A stretch of DNA of 64,000 nucleotides from Candidatus Binatus soli (GCA_002479255.1 DLMJ01000013.1:1-64000), one strand, 5' to 3'; shown: positions 1 to 8,231, counted from the stretch's first letter. Numbers and translations: made by a program. Notes: generated from the letters alone by a model not told the origin.

Positions 1-351
1 GAAGTCAAAATGGAAATCCCGGCTTACAAGCATCGTCTACGAGAGTTACGAGAGGAACTCGAGCATGTGAAAGCAAGCGGCCAAGTTGAACGCGGCGAGC
101 GAATCGAGGAGGAAATCGAGGCTCTAGCCCGTGAACTCACTCGCGCTGTGGGTCTCGGGGGCCGCAATCGACGAGCCGCGTCGGATTCCGAACGTGCTCG
201 CCTCAACGTCACGCGAGCAATAAAAACTGCGGTGCGGTTGATTTCCGAAGAGGACAAATCGCTCGCTGCCTTTTTCACCCGCACGATAAAAACCGGCACC
301 TTTTGCGCTTACCAGCCTGATCCACGCCAGCCAGTTCTTTGGGACCTCTAG
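1..351 (+). CDS. C-terminal fragment of a large AAA/TPR-type ATPase regulator (5' truncated by the window edge)
   Basis: The frame is open from base 1, so this is the last part of a longer gene; the ATG at position 10 is probably internal. The visible 116 residues are a charged amphipathic coiled-coil stretch (pattern RLRELREELE) followed by the motifs AVGLGGRNRRA and SERARLNVTRAIK and a C-terminal block KTGTFCAYQPDPRQPV. In my memory of the family this succession closes large signalling ATPases of the adenylate-cyclase/AAA type, where it acts as a C-terminal accessory domain. No catalytic residues are visible here. The fragment ends at a TAG at 349-351. The family assignment is moderately sure; the function of the whole protein cannot be judged from this piece. 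Confidence 0.6.
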   Translation, partial: EVKMEIPAYKHRLRELREELEHVKASGQVERGERIEEEIEALARELTRAVGLGGRNRRAASDSERARLNVTRAIKTAVRLISEEDKSLAAFFTRTIKTGTFCAYQPDPRQPVLWDL

Positions 352-512
352 TATTTGGCAGCAATCCACGAGCTGCTAAACCTCGCGGACTCTGAGCACC
401 GCTCGTAGAGAAGATTCCCGACCGATTCGTTCACTCCTCCCTGACCGATTTGTTCATCGTCCAGTGCACGCCTTTGGAGATGAAGTCTTAACCAGAGGAG
501 GTCTCGAAGAAA

Positions 513-815
513 ATGGAAGAGCTCGTTCAACAAATCCTCACCGCTCCGAGCGAAAATGCGGAGCCTGCGGGCGGCAATGGCGTCCGGTTCGCGCAAAATC
601 GGTTTCTGGACGAGTTACCGGGAGCCGCGTTCGCAGCGATAACGCTCGTCTGGTTGTTTATGTCGCTTGCGAGCTTGACTTGGATGCCCAACCCTCCCCC
701 CAACGACGCAGTTGCCACAATCGGCACACGCGTGGCGCTCGCGGAACTGAAAGTTCGACAGAGCATGGTCGCAAAGAACTCGCGCCAGTCCGGCCACACG
801 CCGGATACTCTGTAA
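513..815 (+). CDS. Small hypothetical protein with one membrane segment
   Basis: I do not recognise this 100-residue protein. It starts at an ATG preceded by AGAGGAGG about 12 bases upstream, a usable ribosome-binding site. One hydrophobic stretch (about residues 34-54, from GAAFAAITLVWLF onward) could cross the membrane once; the remainder is polar with a Pro-rich patch just after the segment. It stands alone between the regulator fragment and a hairpin at 825-870, which lies about 10 bases after the stop and could help end its transcript. A long reading frame runs antisense to it, so coding here is only moderately supported. Confidence 0.4.
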   Translation: MEELVQQILTAPSENAEPAGGNGVRFAQNRFLDELPGAAFAAITLVWLFMSLASLTWMPNPPPNDAVATIGTRVALAELKVRQSMVAKNSRQSGHTPDTL

Positions 816-1219
816 CTCCATTCACCAACTCCAGATAGGGCATCTTGCAGGGATGTCCTTCTGGAGTTGGGGTGGTCCGTTGTCTTCCTTCGGACCTCCT
901 GACTAAATCTGCGGCGCGGATGCACGGCGTGCGGGCCGCCGCGCACCGATTGGTGAGCAGGAATCCGGGACGAATCAGGCGGCGAGGCGTTCGTAGCGGT
1001 GCTGCAAGCCGCCGACCTGCGCGATGGCGATCGCCTTTTCGATCCCGTGTGGCATACTACGGAATCGGCGGGCAAGCATAGAATAGAGATGATGGATCGC
1101 TCGAGCTTATGCATGCCGGCGACACTACGGCGGTGATTCTCAAAACTCTGGACTTTTCGCCGCTTTTGGAGTTGTTGGTAGCCACAGCCATGCAAAGGCC
1201 GGATTAGTAAGGAGAACCG
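816..1219. other. 404-bp intergenic stretch, no convincing gene
   Basis: Apart from the hairpin at 825-870, I see no gene with a start, a ribosome-binding site and sensible composition. A frame around 970-1135 (+) with the motif AVLQAADLRDGDRLF resembles the shadow-type peptides often annotated opposite decayed transposases, so this may be eroded mobile DNA. The last 15 bases carry the AAGGAG site of the next gene. Confidence 0.4.
825..870. repeat. Long hairpin (10-bp perfect outer stem plus inner stem)
   Basis: CCAACTCCAG at 825-834 is the exact reverse complement of CTGGAGTTGG at 861-870. Inside it AGGGCAT (837-843) can pair with ATGTCCT (853-859) with one G-U pair, giving an almost continuous hairpin of about 17 pairs. 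No T-run follows, so it is not a standard intrinsic terminator. It could be a transcript-end processing structure or a repeat-element relic. Confidence 0.6.
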
Positions 1220-2215
1220 ATGCAGGACAAAACAATATACGCGCAACTCGCGGAGAACTTGGAGATCGCCGGGCGGAAATCCAAAATGGTTCCGCGCATC
1301 CTCGAAAAGCTGCTTGACGAGGCCGAAGCCAGGCTGGTTCTCGCCGCCGCGCCGCCGGCTACGGTTGAGGAGCTTTCCGCGAAAACGGGCATCGATGCAG
1401 CCAAAATCGAAGCGATGGTCGATCCGTTGTTCCGAAAAGGCATCCTCTTCAAATCCAGAAAACCGGACGGCATCCGTTACTACCGCGTGCGGCAGGTCCT
1501 GCAGTTGCACGACTCCACCGCGGTCATGAACGATCCACCTCCCGGCATGCTCGACCTGTGGAAGGAATACACGCGCACGGAGTGGGGCGAGGAAGTCAGG
1601 GTGTTTCAAGCGCCCGTGCTCCGGGTCGTTCCAATCAACGTGAGTATCGAGCCCAATTCACAAGTCCTCGCCTCTGACGATGTCCGCAATTTGATCCACC
1701 AGGCTCGGAACATCGCGGTTACCAAATGCTCCTGCCGGGCTATCGACGGCTCCTGCGGACAGCCGGTGGAGGTGTGCCTCCAGCTCGATCGCGCAGCGGA
1801 TTACTCGATCGAGCGCGGTACCGGCCGCAAGCTGAGCAGCGAGGAAGCCCTGCGCATGTTGGAGATGTGCGAGGAACAAGGCTTGGTGCACGTCGCCGAG
1901 AACAAGCAAGGCGTCGGTCACGTGATCTGTAACTGCTGCAGTGACTGCTGCATCAACTGGACAGCGATGAGAACCGGTGTGGGGAAATTTGCGTCGCCCA
2001 GCCGCTTCCGCGCTGTGATCGATACCGACGAGTGTAACGGATGCGAGAAGTGCATCGACCGATGCATCTTCGATGCGCTCACGATGATGGTCGATGGCAG
2101 CCTTGCCACGATCGACGAGCAGAAGTGCATGGGCTGCGGCGTGTGCCGACCGGCTTGCGTGCTGGAGGCCATCACCATGCAAGTGGTCAGGCCCCAGGAG
2201 TTCGTTCCCGCGTAA
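1220..2215 (+). CDS. Winged-helix / 2x[4Fe-4S] ferredoxin-type protein next to hypAB
   Basis: 331 aa, start fixed by AAGGAG ten bases upstream. The N-terminal third (about residues 20-95) has a winged-helix look (AAPPATVEELSAKTGID, then KGILFKSR and a YYRVR wing). A middle part carries unusual cysteine groups: KCSC at 169-172, further Cys at 179 and 186, and CNCCSDCC at 237-244. The C-terminus holds two classical CxxCxxCxxxC sites (C272/275/278/282 and C303/306/309/313) for two [4Fe-4S] clusters. Seen: a fusion of DNA-binding-like and ferredoxin modules. Inferred: an electron carrier or redox-sensing regulator working with the hypA and hypB genes that follow within 50 bases. No hydrogenase subunit is present nearby, so the partner is unknown. 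Confidence 0.75.
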   Translation: MQDKTIYAQLAENLEIAGRKSKMVPRILEKLLDEAEARLVLAAAPPATVEELSAKTGIDAAKIEAMVDPLFRKGILFKSRKPDGIRYYRVRQVLQLHDSTAVMNDPPPGMLDLWKEYTRTEWGEEVRVFQAPVLRVVPINVSIEPNSQVLASDDVRNLIHQARNIAVTKCSCRAIDGSCGQPVEVCLQLDRAADYSIERGTGRKLSSEEALRMLEMCEEQGLVHVAENKQGVGHVICNCCSDCCINWTAMRTGVGKFASPSRFRAVIDTDECNGCEKCIDRCIFDALTMMVDGSLATIDEQKCMGCGVCRPACVLEAITMQVVRPQEFVPA

Positions 2216-2264
2216 CGAGCCGCAATCGGGGTTCGGCGCGGTCGCCGCGTATCCGAAAGCACGT

Positions 2265-2615
2265 ATGCACGAGTTGCAGATCACCGAGCGCATCCTGGAT
2301 GTCGTTCTCAAGCATGCCGCCGGGCAGGACGTGAGCAAAGTCGTCCGCATTCACCTGAGAATCGGCGCGCTGTCCGACCTCGAGGATGAGTGGATTCAGC
2401 ACTACTTTGACTACCTCAGCCGGGGCACTGTGGCCGAGAACGCGCAACTGGCGATCACGCGGACAGGTGCAGTCCTGAACTGCCAGTCGTGCTCCTGCTC
2501 CTTCGAAGTCAAGCGGGAAGAGTTGGGGCGCGCGCACTGTCCGGATTGCGGCGAGACGGGTTTGGAATTGGTCGCCGGCCGTGAGTACGTGATCGAAAAC
2601 ATGGAGGTCCTATGA
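2265..2615 (+). CDS. hypA: Hydrogenase/urease nickel incorporation protein HypA
   Basis: 116 aa. I place the start at the ATG encoding MHELQI because the invariant N-terminal Met-His-Glu, which binds nickel in HypA, lies there; a longer in-frame reading would run antisense-like into the upstream gene. The zinc-ribbon is visible as CQSC ... CPDC (about residues 73-76 and 94-97). HypA delivers nickel to the large subunit of [NiFe]-hydrogenase, with GTP hydrolysis by HypB. Its stop overlaps the hypB start by four bases (ATGA), so the two are translationally coupled. Length is typical of the family. Confidence 0.92.
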   Translation: MHELQITERILDVVLKHAAGQDVSKVVRIHLRIGALSDLEDEWIQHYFDYLSRGTVAENAQLAITRTGAVLNCQSCSCSFEVKREELGRAHCPDCGETGLELVAGREYVIENMEVL

Positions 2616-3340
2616 GCGACGCCGTCAGGCTGATCGAAATCAAGGAAGAGATTCACGCCGACAACCAACGGCTCGCGCAAGGCCTGCGATGCCAACTCGA
2701 GGAAAAGAAAACCTTCCTGCTGAACGTGATGTCTTCGCCCGGCGCCGGCAAGACCCGGACTATTCTCAAGACCATTGACGCGCTCCGCGACCGCTTCCGA
2801 TTCGGCGTGCTGGAAGCCGATATCGACTCGATGGTCGATGCGGAGCTGATCGCCGCGCGAGGCATCAGCGCTGTGCAGCTCCGTACCGGGGGTTTCTGTC
2901 ACCTGGACGCCGCGATGGTGGCCAAGGGTCTCGACGCGCTGGACCTCGACGCTCTCGACGTCGTTTTCATCGAGAACGTCGGGAACCTGGTTTGCCCGGC
3001 AGAGTTCGACACCGGCGCCGTCAAGAACGCGATGATCCTGAGCGTACCCGAAGGAGACGACAAGCCGCTCAAGTACCCGTTGATGTTCACCGTGAGCGAT
3101 GTGCTGCTGGTCAACAAGATCGATTACCTGCCGTTTTCGGATTTCAACCTGGAGGCGATGCGGGAACGGGTGCTGAGGCTCAACCCGCACATCGAGATCT
3201 TCGAGATCTCGGCGAAGACCGGCCAGGGCGTTGAGCAGTGGGCCGCTTGGCTGAGCCGCGAAGCGAGCAGCTTCATTGGGTCGGCATCCCGCTCTTCACG
3301 GCCGAGGATCGGAAAGTTCCTTGACACTTCGCGCTGCTAG
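2612..3340 (+). CDS. hypB: Hydrogenase nickel incorporation GTPase HypB
   Basis: 242 aa, preceded by GGAGG inside the end of hypA and overlapping it by ATGA. The G-domain is complete: P-loop SSPGAGKT at 41-48, a Walker-B-like VVFIENVGN and the guanine motif NKID near 168. The metal-site residues of HypB are kept (CH in GGFCHLD and Cys in LVCPAEFD). There is no His-rich or CxxCGC N-terminal nickel-storage segment, so this is the minimal form. It supplies the GTP-driven step of nickel insertion with HypA. The last roughly 20 residues (from SSFIGSASRSS) look like a non-conserved tail. hypC, D, E and F are not in the window. Confidence 0.93.
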   Translation: MSDAVRLIEIKEEIHADNQRLAQGLRCQLEEKKTFLLNVMSSPGAGKTRTILKTIDALRDRFRFGVLEADIDSMVDAELIAARGISAVQLRTGGFCHLDAAMVAKGLDALDLDALDVVFIENVGNLVCPAEFDTGAVKNAMILSVPEGDDKPLKYPLMFTVSDVLLVNKIDYLPFSDFNLEAMRERVLRLNPHIEIFEISAKTGQGVEQWAAWLSREASSFIGSASRSSRPRIGKFLDTSRC

Positions 3341-3617
3341 AGTTGAACGGGAACAATCACTCTACGCGCCAATTGGTTCCGCAGACAGGTTGACAGAGAG
3401 CGGCGCATCGGAGTGCGTCATCCGCCAGCGCTTCCACGTGCGCTGAGTTTCACCTGAACTCTCTTCGTTTTCACCTGTTGCGGACTTCGCTCTAATCGCC
3501 GACTGTGCGAGGCGATTGGCGCTAACCGACGGGAATATACGACCCTTTGGTTATATGAGTAACCTTAATCAACGATCAAAATATACTTTATATTACTAGT
3601 CGTGCTACTGTGAGGCC
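3341..3617 (+). promoter_or_regulatory. 277-bp non-coding leader with AT-rich promoter-like patch
   Basis: No gene is visible. The stretch 3540-3600 is strikingly AT-rich compared with the rest of the window and contains TATACT (3582-3587) and TATATT, suitable -10 elements, although no good -35 is seen at the right spacing. A short inverted repeat GGTTA-6-TAACC lies at 3549-3564, and AATCGCC/GGCGATT (3494-3500/3511-3517) may pair. It probably drives the run of small envelope genes downstream. Promoter assignment is inferred from composition. Confidence 0.3.
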
Positions 3618-3833
3618 GTGATGAATAGAAAACTAATTACAGCAGTGTATATCTCAACTATGATTCTACTTGGTAGCATGTGCGTGGGCGCGTGCGCCGT
3701 GTTCGTGCCGGTAGATACCGGCCCGCCTCCGACCGAGGTCTCGCGGACCACCACTACAACCCAGACCAACGTCCCCGATCAGAGCACCACGACGCAGAAG
3801 ACCACGGTCACGCAGACCACCGGCTCGAATTGA
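3618..3833 (+). CDS. Small Thr-rich exported lipoprotein-like protein
   Basis: 71 aa. A basic start (MMNRK) and hydrophobic core lead to a lipobox-like VGAC or LLGSMC, so the mature part would begin at a Cys near residue 22 or 26 and be lipid-anchored. After it comes a short Pro-rich linker and a tail dominated by Thr, Gln and Ser (RTTTTTQT, STTTQKTTVTQTT). No known domain. Composition and position make it a companion of the next gene, which has the same plan. The role is unknown, possibly surface or periplasmic envelope protection. Confidence 0.6.
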   Translation: MMNRKLITAVYISTMILLGSMCVGACAVFVPVDTGPPPTEVSRTTTTTQTNVPDQSTTTQKTTVTQTTGSN

Positions 3834-3931
3834 CAGCGCTTCGGCAACTAGCCTTGTGTTCAGAGTAATAATTGGCGGACCGGAAAAGTCCGATCGCCAA
3901 CTCACAGCCAAAGTCCAAGGGAGAAACTAAA

Positions 3932-4222
3932 ATGAATTCAGTGCAACGATTTGCCATCAGCGTCGTGACTATTGCGGCCTTCACTTGTGTTGCCGGCTGC
4001 GGCAGCAGCACCAAGGAAGTTGACAGTACCACTTATATCCCCGCCGCCGCGCCGGCTCAGGTCGTCGTGCAGCCCGCGCCAGTACGGGTGGTTCCTCCTA
4101 CTACGACCAGCAGCACGTCGAGCGAGCGGTCAAGCAATTCAAGTGATTCGAACAATGCAGGCACCGTAGATAGCTCGAGTTCCCATCACAGCGAATCCAC
4201 CACCGTGACCCCCAGTAACTAA
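3932..4222 (+). CDS. Small Ser/Thr-rich lipoprotein
   Basis: 96 aa counted from the ATG encoding MNSVQRF, chosen because AAGGGAG stands about ten bases before it and because a signal sequence begins right there. The lipobox CVAGC is clear, so the protein should be processed at Cys20 and lipid-anchored. The mature part is Pro/Val-rich (QVVVQPAPVRVVPP), then almost pure Ser, Thr, Asn and Asp. It parallels the 71-aa lipoprotein just upstream and precedes a BON-domain protein, in one direction with short gaps. Function not recognised. Confidence 0.65.
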   Translation: MNSVQRFAISVVTIAAFTCVAGCGSSTKEVDSTTYIPAAAPAQVVVQPAPVRVVPPTTTSSTSSERSSNSSDSNNAGTVDSSSSHHSESTTVTPSN

Positions 4223-4246
4223 TCGCAGCTCCGGGAGAATACTGCG

Positions 4247-4648
4247 ATGCGAAACAATCGCAATCGAAAAACAACAGCCGTGGCGACATTCGCTATCGCG
4301 TCATTGATTGGCGGCGGACTGTTTGCCGTCAATGCTCGCGCCGACCCTGCTTCTACCGACTCCTCGAACTCTGCGTCCCGCGAGAACGACAGTGTAAACG
4401 TCACGGCGGAGCATCATTACAACTCCCCGGCTGAACGTGCGAACGACGCGATGCTGATCACTGAGGTCAAGAGCGCCCTTGCCCGTGACGGTGTTGCCAA
4501 CAACTACCCAGTTGCGGTCGACTGCGATCATGGCAAGATTTTGTTGAGCGGCGTGGTTAAGTCGTCCCAGGACGCAAAGCATGCCGGCGATATTGCGGCC
4601 GCCGCACAAGGCGTCACCGGGGTAAAAAATCAGCTGACCTGGCATTAG
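4247..4648 (+). CDS. BON-domain periplasmic protein (OsmY-like)
   Basis: 133 aa, with GGGAG upstream. A signal peptide (KTTAVATFAIASLIGGGLFA, cleavage near ARA-DP) is followed by a polar spacer and one BON domain from about residue 63 to 131: ITEVKSALARDG, then the conserved Gly-rich strand GKILLSGVVKS and VTGVKNQL. BON domains bind phospholipid surfaces and occur in OsmY and related stress proteins. OsmY has two BON domains; this has one. The context of tiny lipoproteins and a membrane peptide suggests an envelope stress set. The family call is firm, the physiological role inferred. Confidence 0.85.
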   Translation: MRNNRNRKTTAVATFAIASLIGGGLFAVNARADPASTDSSNSASRENDSVNVTAEHHYNSPAERANDAMLITEVKSALARDGVANNYPVAVDCDHGKILLSGVVKSSQDAKHAGDIAAAAQGVTGVKNQLTWH

Positions 4649-4674
4649 CCGACCGTCAGCGAGGTTAAATCACG

Positions 4675-4830
4675 ATGCTGTTGATTCTCATCATCTTGCT
4701 GATTTTATTCGGCGGGGGTGGCGGCTACAGAACCTATCATCACGGCGCCAGAGATCCGGGCGGCTTGTTGATGCTGGTGCTCATGATCGTTTTGGTCGTC
4801 TGGTTAGTTAACGGCGGCCTTCACGTCTGA
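4675..4830 (+). CDS. 51-aa membrane peptide resembling DUF3309-type proteins
   Basis: A short gene starting at ATG 4675, 26 bases after the BON gene, ending at TGA 4828-4830. It consists of two hydrophobic helices, LLILIILLILF at the start and LLMLVLMIVLVVWLV near the end, joined by a Gly-rich, Tyr/His/Arg loop (GGGGGYRTYHHGARDPGG). This plan of hydrophobic - Gly-rich - hydrophobic in about 50 residues is that of small DUF3309-like membrane proteins often found beside BON-domain and other stress genes. The GAGG before the start is a fair ribosome-binding site. Likely real although very short. Confidence 0.6.
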   Translation: MLLILIILLILFGGGGGYRTYHHGARDPGGLLMLVLMIVLVVWLVNGGLHV

Positions 4831-4854
4831 CCATTAGCTCACGTCATCTGGATT

Positions 4855-7104
4855 TTACGGTGAATGCGCGCGCGGCGGTTCAGGCGCGCAGGCCGCCGCG
4901 TTCGTTTCGGCAGCGCGGATCGCGTTGTAAACGGCGGCCACAAGGGTGGCTTTCTTGACCGGCTTGACGACGTACCCATCGCATCCCGCGTCGATTGCTT
5001 TCTTCAACGCCTCGGTGAGGACGGAAGCCGTTAGCGCAAGGATCGGGACGCGCCGGCGTCCGGTTCCATTCTCCATCGCGCGTATCGCCCGGGTCGCCGA
5101 GTAGCCGTCCACGATCGGCATCTCGATGTCCATCAGCACCAGGTCGTAGATGCCGGTCCTGAACTTCTCGATCGCGGCGCCGCCGTCTTCGGCTTCGTCG
5201 ATAATGTGTGGCGTCTTCTTGAAGTATGCCTGCACGAGCAACCGGTTGTCGCGCGAATCGTCGGCCAGCAGAATCCGGAGCGGGCGCATTTCGTCGAATA
5301 CATCGCTGCCGAGGGTCGAATCAACACCGTCGCGCTCGGCTGGCGGGGTGAGTTGCGATGACGCACCACTGGCGCCAAGTGCGCGGCTCAGCGCCTGAAA
5401 CAGATCGGCGCGCCTTATCGGCTTGATCATGAAGATCTCGACACCCACTTCGCGAGCGCGCTCCATGGTTGCGCGCAGGTCGTCGGAGGTGAGCATCAGT
5501 ATGATCGGACGGTCGCGCGGCCCGAGCCCGCGACGGCGAATCCGGCGGGCCACTTCTATCCCGTCCATTCCGGGCATCCGGCAATCCAGCAGTACCGCGC
5601 GATAGGGGTTGCCGCCGGCCGCGGCGCGATCGATTTCGTCCAGCGCAGCCTGGCCGCTCTCGACACAGGTAACCAGTACGCCCCGCGGGGTGAGCGTCTC
5701 GCGCAGGATCATTCGGTTGACGGCAGTATCATCGACGACCAGGATGCGCATGCCGGCCAAGTCCACGCTCGCCGCGTCAAGCGCGACCGTCACAGGGGCA
5801 GGCCGGGTCTTGAACTCGGCGGTGAAGCTGAAGGTGCTGCCCTTGCCTGGTTCGCTCTCGACGGCGATCTCGCCATGGAACATCTCGACCAGGCGTTTGA
5901 CGATCGTGAGCCCTAGCCCGGTTCCTCCATACTTTCGCGTCGTCGAAGAATCGGCCTGGGTAAATGCGCCAAAGATCGAATCGATTATGTCGTGCGGGAT
6001 TCCGATCCCCGTGTCGGTCACCGAGAAGCGTATCGAGGTGGTGCCCGTGCCGGTATCCGGATGCGCCATCTCGACGCTGAGCACGACCTCGCCGTGGTCG
6101 GTGAATTTAACCGCGTTGCTGAGCAAATTAACCATCACCTGGCGCAGGCGCAGCGGATCGCCAACCAGGTTATGCGGCACGTCGGCCGCCACGTAGCTGG
6201 CGAGTTCGAGATGCTTCTCGTGCGCCCGCACGCCCATCGTCTCGCCGACCGTGTCGATCAGCTCGCGGATGTCGAAGTCGACTTCCTCGAAGCTGAGCTG
6301 GCCGCTTTCGACTTTGGCGAGATCGAGGATGTCGTTGATCAGATGGAGCAGGGTGGCGCCGTTGCTGCGTATGATGTCCAGGTAGTGGCTCTGCTCGGCG
6401 CTCAAGTCGCTTTCCGACAGCATGTCGGCCATACCCAGCACCGCGTTCATCGGCGTGCGGATCTCGTGCGACATGCTCGAAAGGAACTCAGACTTGGCCC
6501 GCGAGGCCTCGAGCGCGGCTTCACGCGCGGCGATTAGCTGACGCTGCGTCTCCTTAAGCGCGTCGATATCGCGAGTGATCGTAATGCAGCACAAATGTCC
6601 GCGGAACTTGAGATTGAGCGCGGAGATCAGGACGGTGTAAGTGCTGCCGTCCTTGCGGCAGAAGGTCGCCTCCATGTTCCTGACCAGGCCGACTCGTTTG
6701 AGCTCGGCGACCAGGCGCAGGTGCTCCTCAGCGTTCGCGAATGACCGGAATTCGCGTGAGCGTTTGTCAATAACCTCTTCGCGGCTGTAGCCGCTATTTC
6801 GGGTGTACTCTTCGTTGACATCGATGTATCTGCCGGTTTCGAGATTGAGAATCATCATGGAATCGAGGTTTTGCTCGAACACTTTGCGCCATGCCATCTC
6901 GCTCTCGCTCAACTTGGCCGCAGTCAGCTCGCCCTCGGCTATGATGCGGTCGCGGTGCGCAACTTCCTGTTCGAGGCGAACCTGCACTTCATGGCGAGCG
7001 GCGACCTGCTCGGCCAGTTCGGCGCGGAGAGCTTCGAGTTCGCGCTCGGCGGCCTGGCGCCGGCTGATCTCATCCTCGGCGATATCGGTCTCGGGGCGTC
7101 CCAT
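4855..7104 (-). CDS. Hybrid sensor histidine kinase: coiled coil - PAS - HisKA - HATPase - REC - REC
   Basis: 749 aa, no membrane segment, so cytoplasmic. Residues 10-70 form a coiled coil; a PAS domain follows (about 70-185, ending ITRDIDALKETQ). The HisKA dimerisation helix has the phospho-acceptor His213 in SHEIRTPMN. The ATP-binding domain shows the N-box (VMVNLLSNAVKF), DTGIGIP and GGTGLGL. Two receiver domains come after: REC1 (RILVVDDTAVN, phospho-Asp in LLDCRMPGMDG) and REC2 (RILLADDSRDN, Asp in LMDIEMPIVDG, Lys in YVVKPVKK). No Hpt domain is attached, so a separate phosphotransfer protein or regulator must receive the signal; none is adjacent. GAGGAG about 14 bases before the ATG supports the start. 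Confidence 0.92.
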   Translation of the reverse strand: MGRPETDIAEDEISRRQAAERELEALRAELAEQVAARHEVQVRLEQEVAHRDRIIAEGELTAAKLSESEMAWRKVFEQNLDSMMILNLETGRYIDVNEEYTRNSGYSREEVIDKRSREFRSFANAEEHLRLVAELKRVGLVRNMEATFCRKDGSTYTVLISALNLKFRGHLCCITITRDIDALKETQRQLIAAREAALEASRAKSEFLSSMSHEIRTPMNAVLGMADMLSESDLSAEQSHYLDIIRSNGATLLHLINDILDLAKVESGQLSFEEVDFDIRELIDTVGETMGVRAHEKHLELASYVAADVPHNLVGDPLRLRQVMVNLLSNAVKFTDHGEVVLSVEMAHPDTGTGTTSIRFSVTDTGIGIPHDIIDSIFGAFTQADSSTTRKYGGTGLGLTIVKRLVEMFHGEIAVESEPGKGSTFSFTAEFKTRPAPVTVALDAASVDLAGMRILVVDDTAVNRMILRETLTPRGVLVTCVESGQAALDEIDRAAAGGNPYRAVLLDCRMPGMDGIEVARRIRRRGLGPRDRPIILMLTSDDLRATMERAREVGVEIFMIKPIRRADLFQALSRALGASGASSQLTPPAERDGVDSTLGSDVFDEMRPLRILLADDSRDNRLLVQAYFKKTPHIIDEAEDGGAAIEKFRTGIYDLVLMDIEMPIVDGYSATRAIRAMENGTGRRRVPILALTASVLTEALKKAIDAGCDGYVVKPVKKATLVAAVYNAIRAAETNAAACAPEPPRAHSP

Positions 7105-7397
7105 TCTGAATCCAATACTCCTCAGTTCGCGGCTCGATGCCCTCGCAGGTAGAAAAGGAGCAACTGTCGTGCCTCAGAATCGAGGAACGTCGCGAAGATC
7201 AGAAAAACTCGAGCGACTGGGAACAGAGACGACCTACGCGAACACCGAAATAGGGTAAGTAACGGAAAGTCGCCGCGCGCCGGAGCTTCATCACCGCGAG
7301 TACGACGCGCGCAAACTGTCAGGCGTCCGGGCTGCCGTCGATTAGCTATTCGCCCGTCCCCGTCAGATGCACGGTCTGCGGAGCGCCCAGCGCGTTG
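7105..7397. other. 293-bp intergenic region upstream of the kinase gene
   Basis: No supported gene. It holds the leader of the kinase gene (transcribed leftward) and the 3' flank of the dehydrogenase gene to the right. I see no strong hairpin with a T-run. Confidence 0.3.
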
Positions 7398-8231
7398 TCA
7401 TTGATCAATGCTCGTCGCGATTCGTTGATAGAGCCGGGCGGCGCCGTCGTAGATCATCGCGCCGTCATCGGGACCGCCGACGAACTCCGCGATCTGTTGC
7501 ATCTCCGCGACCCAGCGGTACGCCTTCGGGCGCATCGCAGGAACGGCGCGATCCAGCCATGCGAGGAAGTTTGGCTGACTGCGCGCGAGTTCGGCCCGCA
7601 GTGCGTCAGCAAGGCCTTCGCGTGCCGCGGCGCCTTGCATCGTCGCGCAGAGCGCGGTGAAGCCCTTGGTCAGTCCGGCGTAACAGAGCTTCAAGCCGGA
7701 GGCGGCGCCAACGGGACCGTCGAGGGTCGCAATATCAAGACCGAAGCCGGCCAGGCGTGTCAGCAGGTGAGCATCCGGGCCCGACGCGTAAAAGCGCGGA
7801 CCCCTGGTGGGATCTTGAGTGCCGGCGGGCGGCGGTCCTCCAATAATGCCGGCGTCGATGAAGCTTGTGGCGCCGAGCAGGTGGCGGATGCGTCGGCAAG
7901 TCGCGGGAGAAATCGCGTTGCATTCGACATAGACCGGCTTTACCTGCGCGCGGCCAAGCGGACCGCGAAGGCGTTCGGCGACCTCGACTGCCACGCCCGG
8001 AGGAACGATCGAAAGGACGAAGCTCGCGTCGCGCACCAGCAAATCGTCGTCGTTGACTACTTCGATGCCAACGCTGCGAACTCGCGCGGCGCTACCCGCG
8101 CTGCGGCCGGCGAGAGACGTCGATACGCGCGCACCGGCTTCGCGAAGCCTGCCGCCCACCGCGGCGCCCATCTCGCCCGCGCCGACGATCGCAACCGTTA
8201 CAGAGTCTCGATCTCGATGCGAATCGCTCAT
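7398..8231 (-). CDS. NAD(P)-dependent beta-hydroxyacid-type dehydrogenase with DUF1932 C-terminus
   Basis: 277 aa from ATG 8231, chosen over an in-frame TTG 18 bases further out because a GGGGGGTGG ribosome-binding site stands just before the ATG. The N-terminus is a Rossmann fold with the dinucleotide motif VAIVGAGEMGAAVGGRL. The substrate half has IDAGIIGGPPPAG and the conserved helix LKLCYAGLTKGFTAL with the Lys expected for 6-phosphogluconate/3-hydroxyisobutyrate dehydrogenase-like enzymes, and the end resembles the DUF1932 domain. Substrate unknown. It lies 39 bases downstream of an acyl-CoA dehydrogenase in the same direction, so a role in breakdown of an acyl or branched acid is possible. 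Confidence 0.8.
   Translation of the reverse strand: MSDSHRDRDSVTVAIVGAGEMGAAVGGRLREAGARVSTSLAGRSAGSAARVRSVGIEVVNDDDLLVRDASFVLSIVPPGVAVEVAERLRGPLGRAQVKPVYVECNAISPATCRRIRHLLGATSFIDAGIIGGPPPAGTQDPTRGPRFYASGPDAHLLTRLAGFGLDIATLDGPVGAASGLKLCYAGLTKGFTALCATMQGAAAREGLADALRAELARSQPNFLAWLDRAVPAMRPKAYRWVAEMQQIAEFVGGPDDGAMIYDGAARLYQRIATSIDQ

Noticed and set aside
527..1609. 360-codon minus-strand frame crossing the gap before the Fe-S gene
   Set aside because: It is antisense to the start of the clear Fe-S gene and rich in Arg/Ser/His with no family motif; long antisense frames are expected at this GC content.
3390..3418. TTGACA at 3390-3395 as a -35 box
   Set aside because: No acceptable -10 hexamer stands 16-18 bases downstream.
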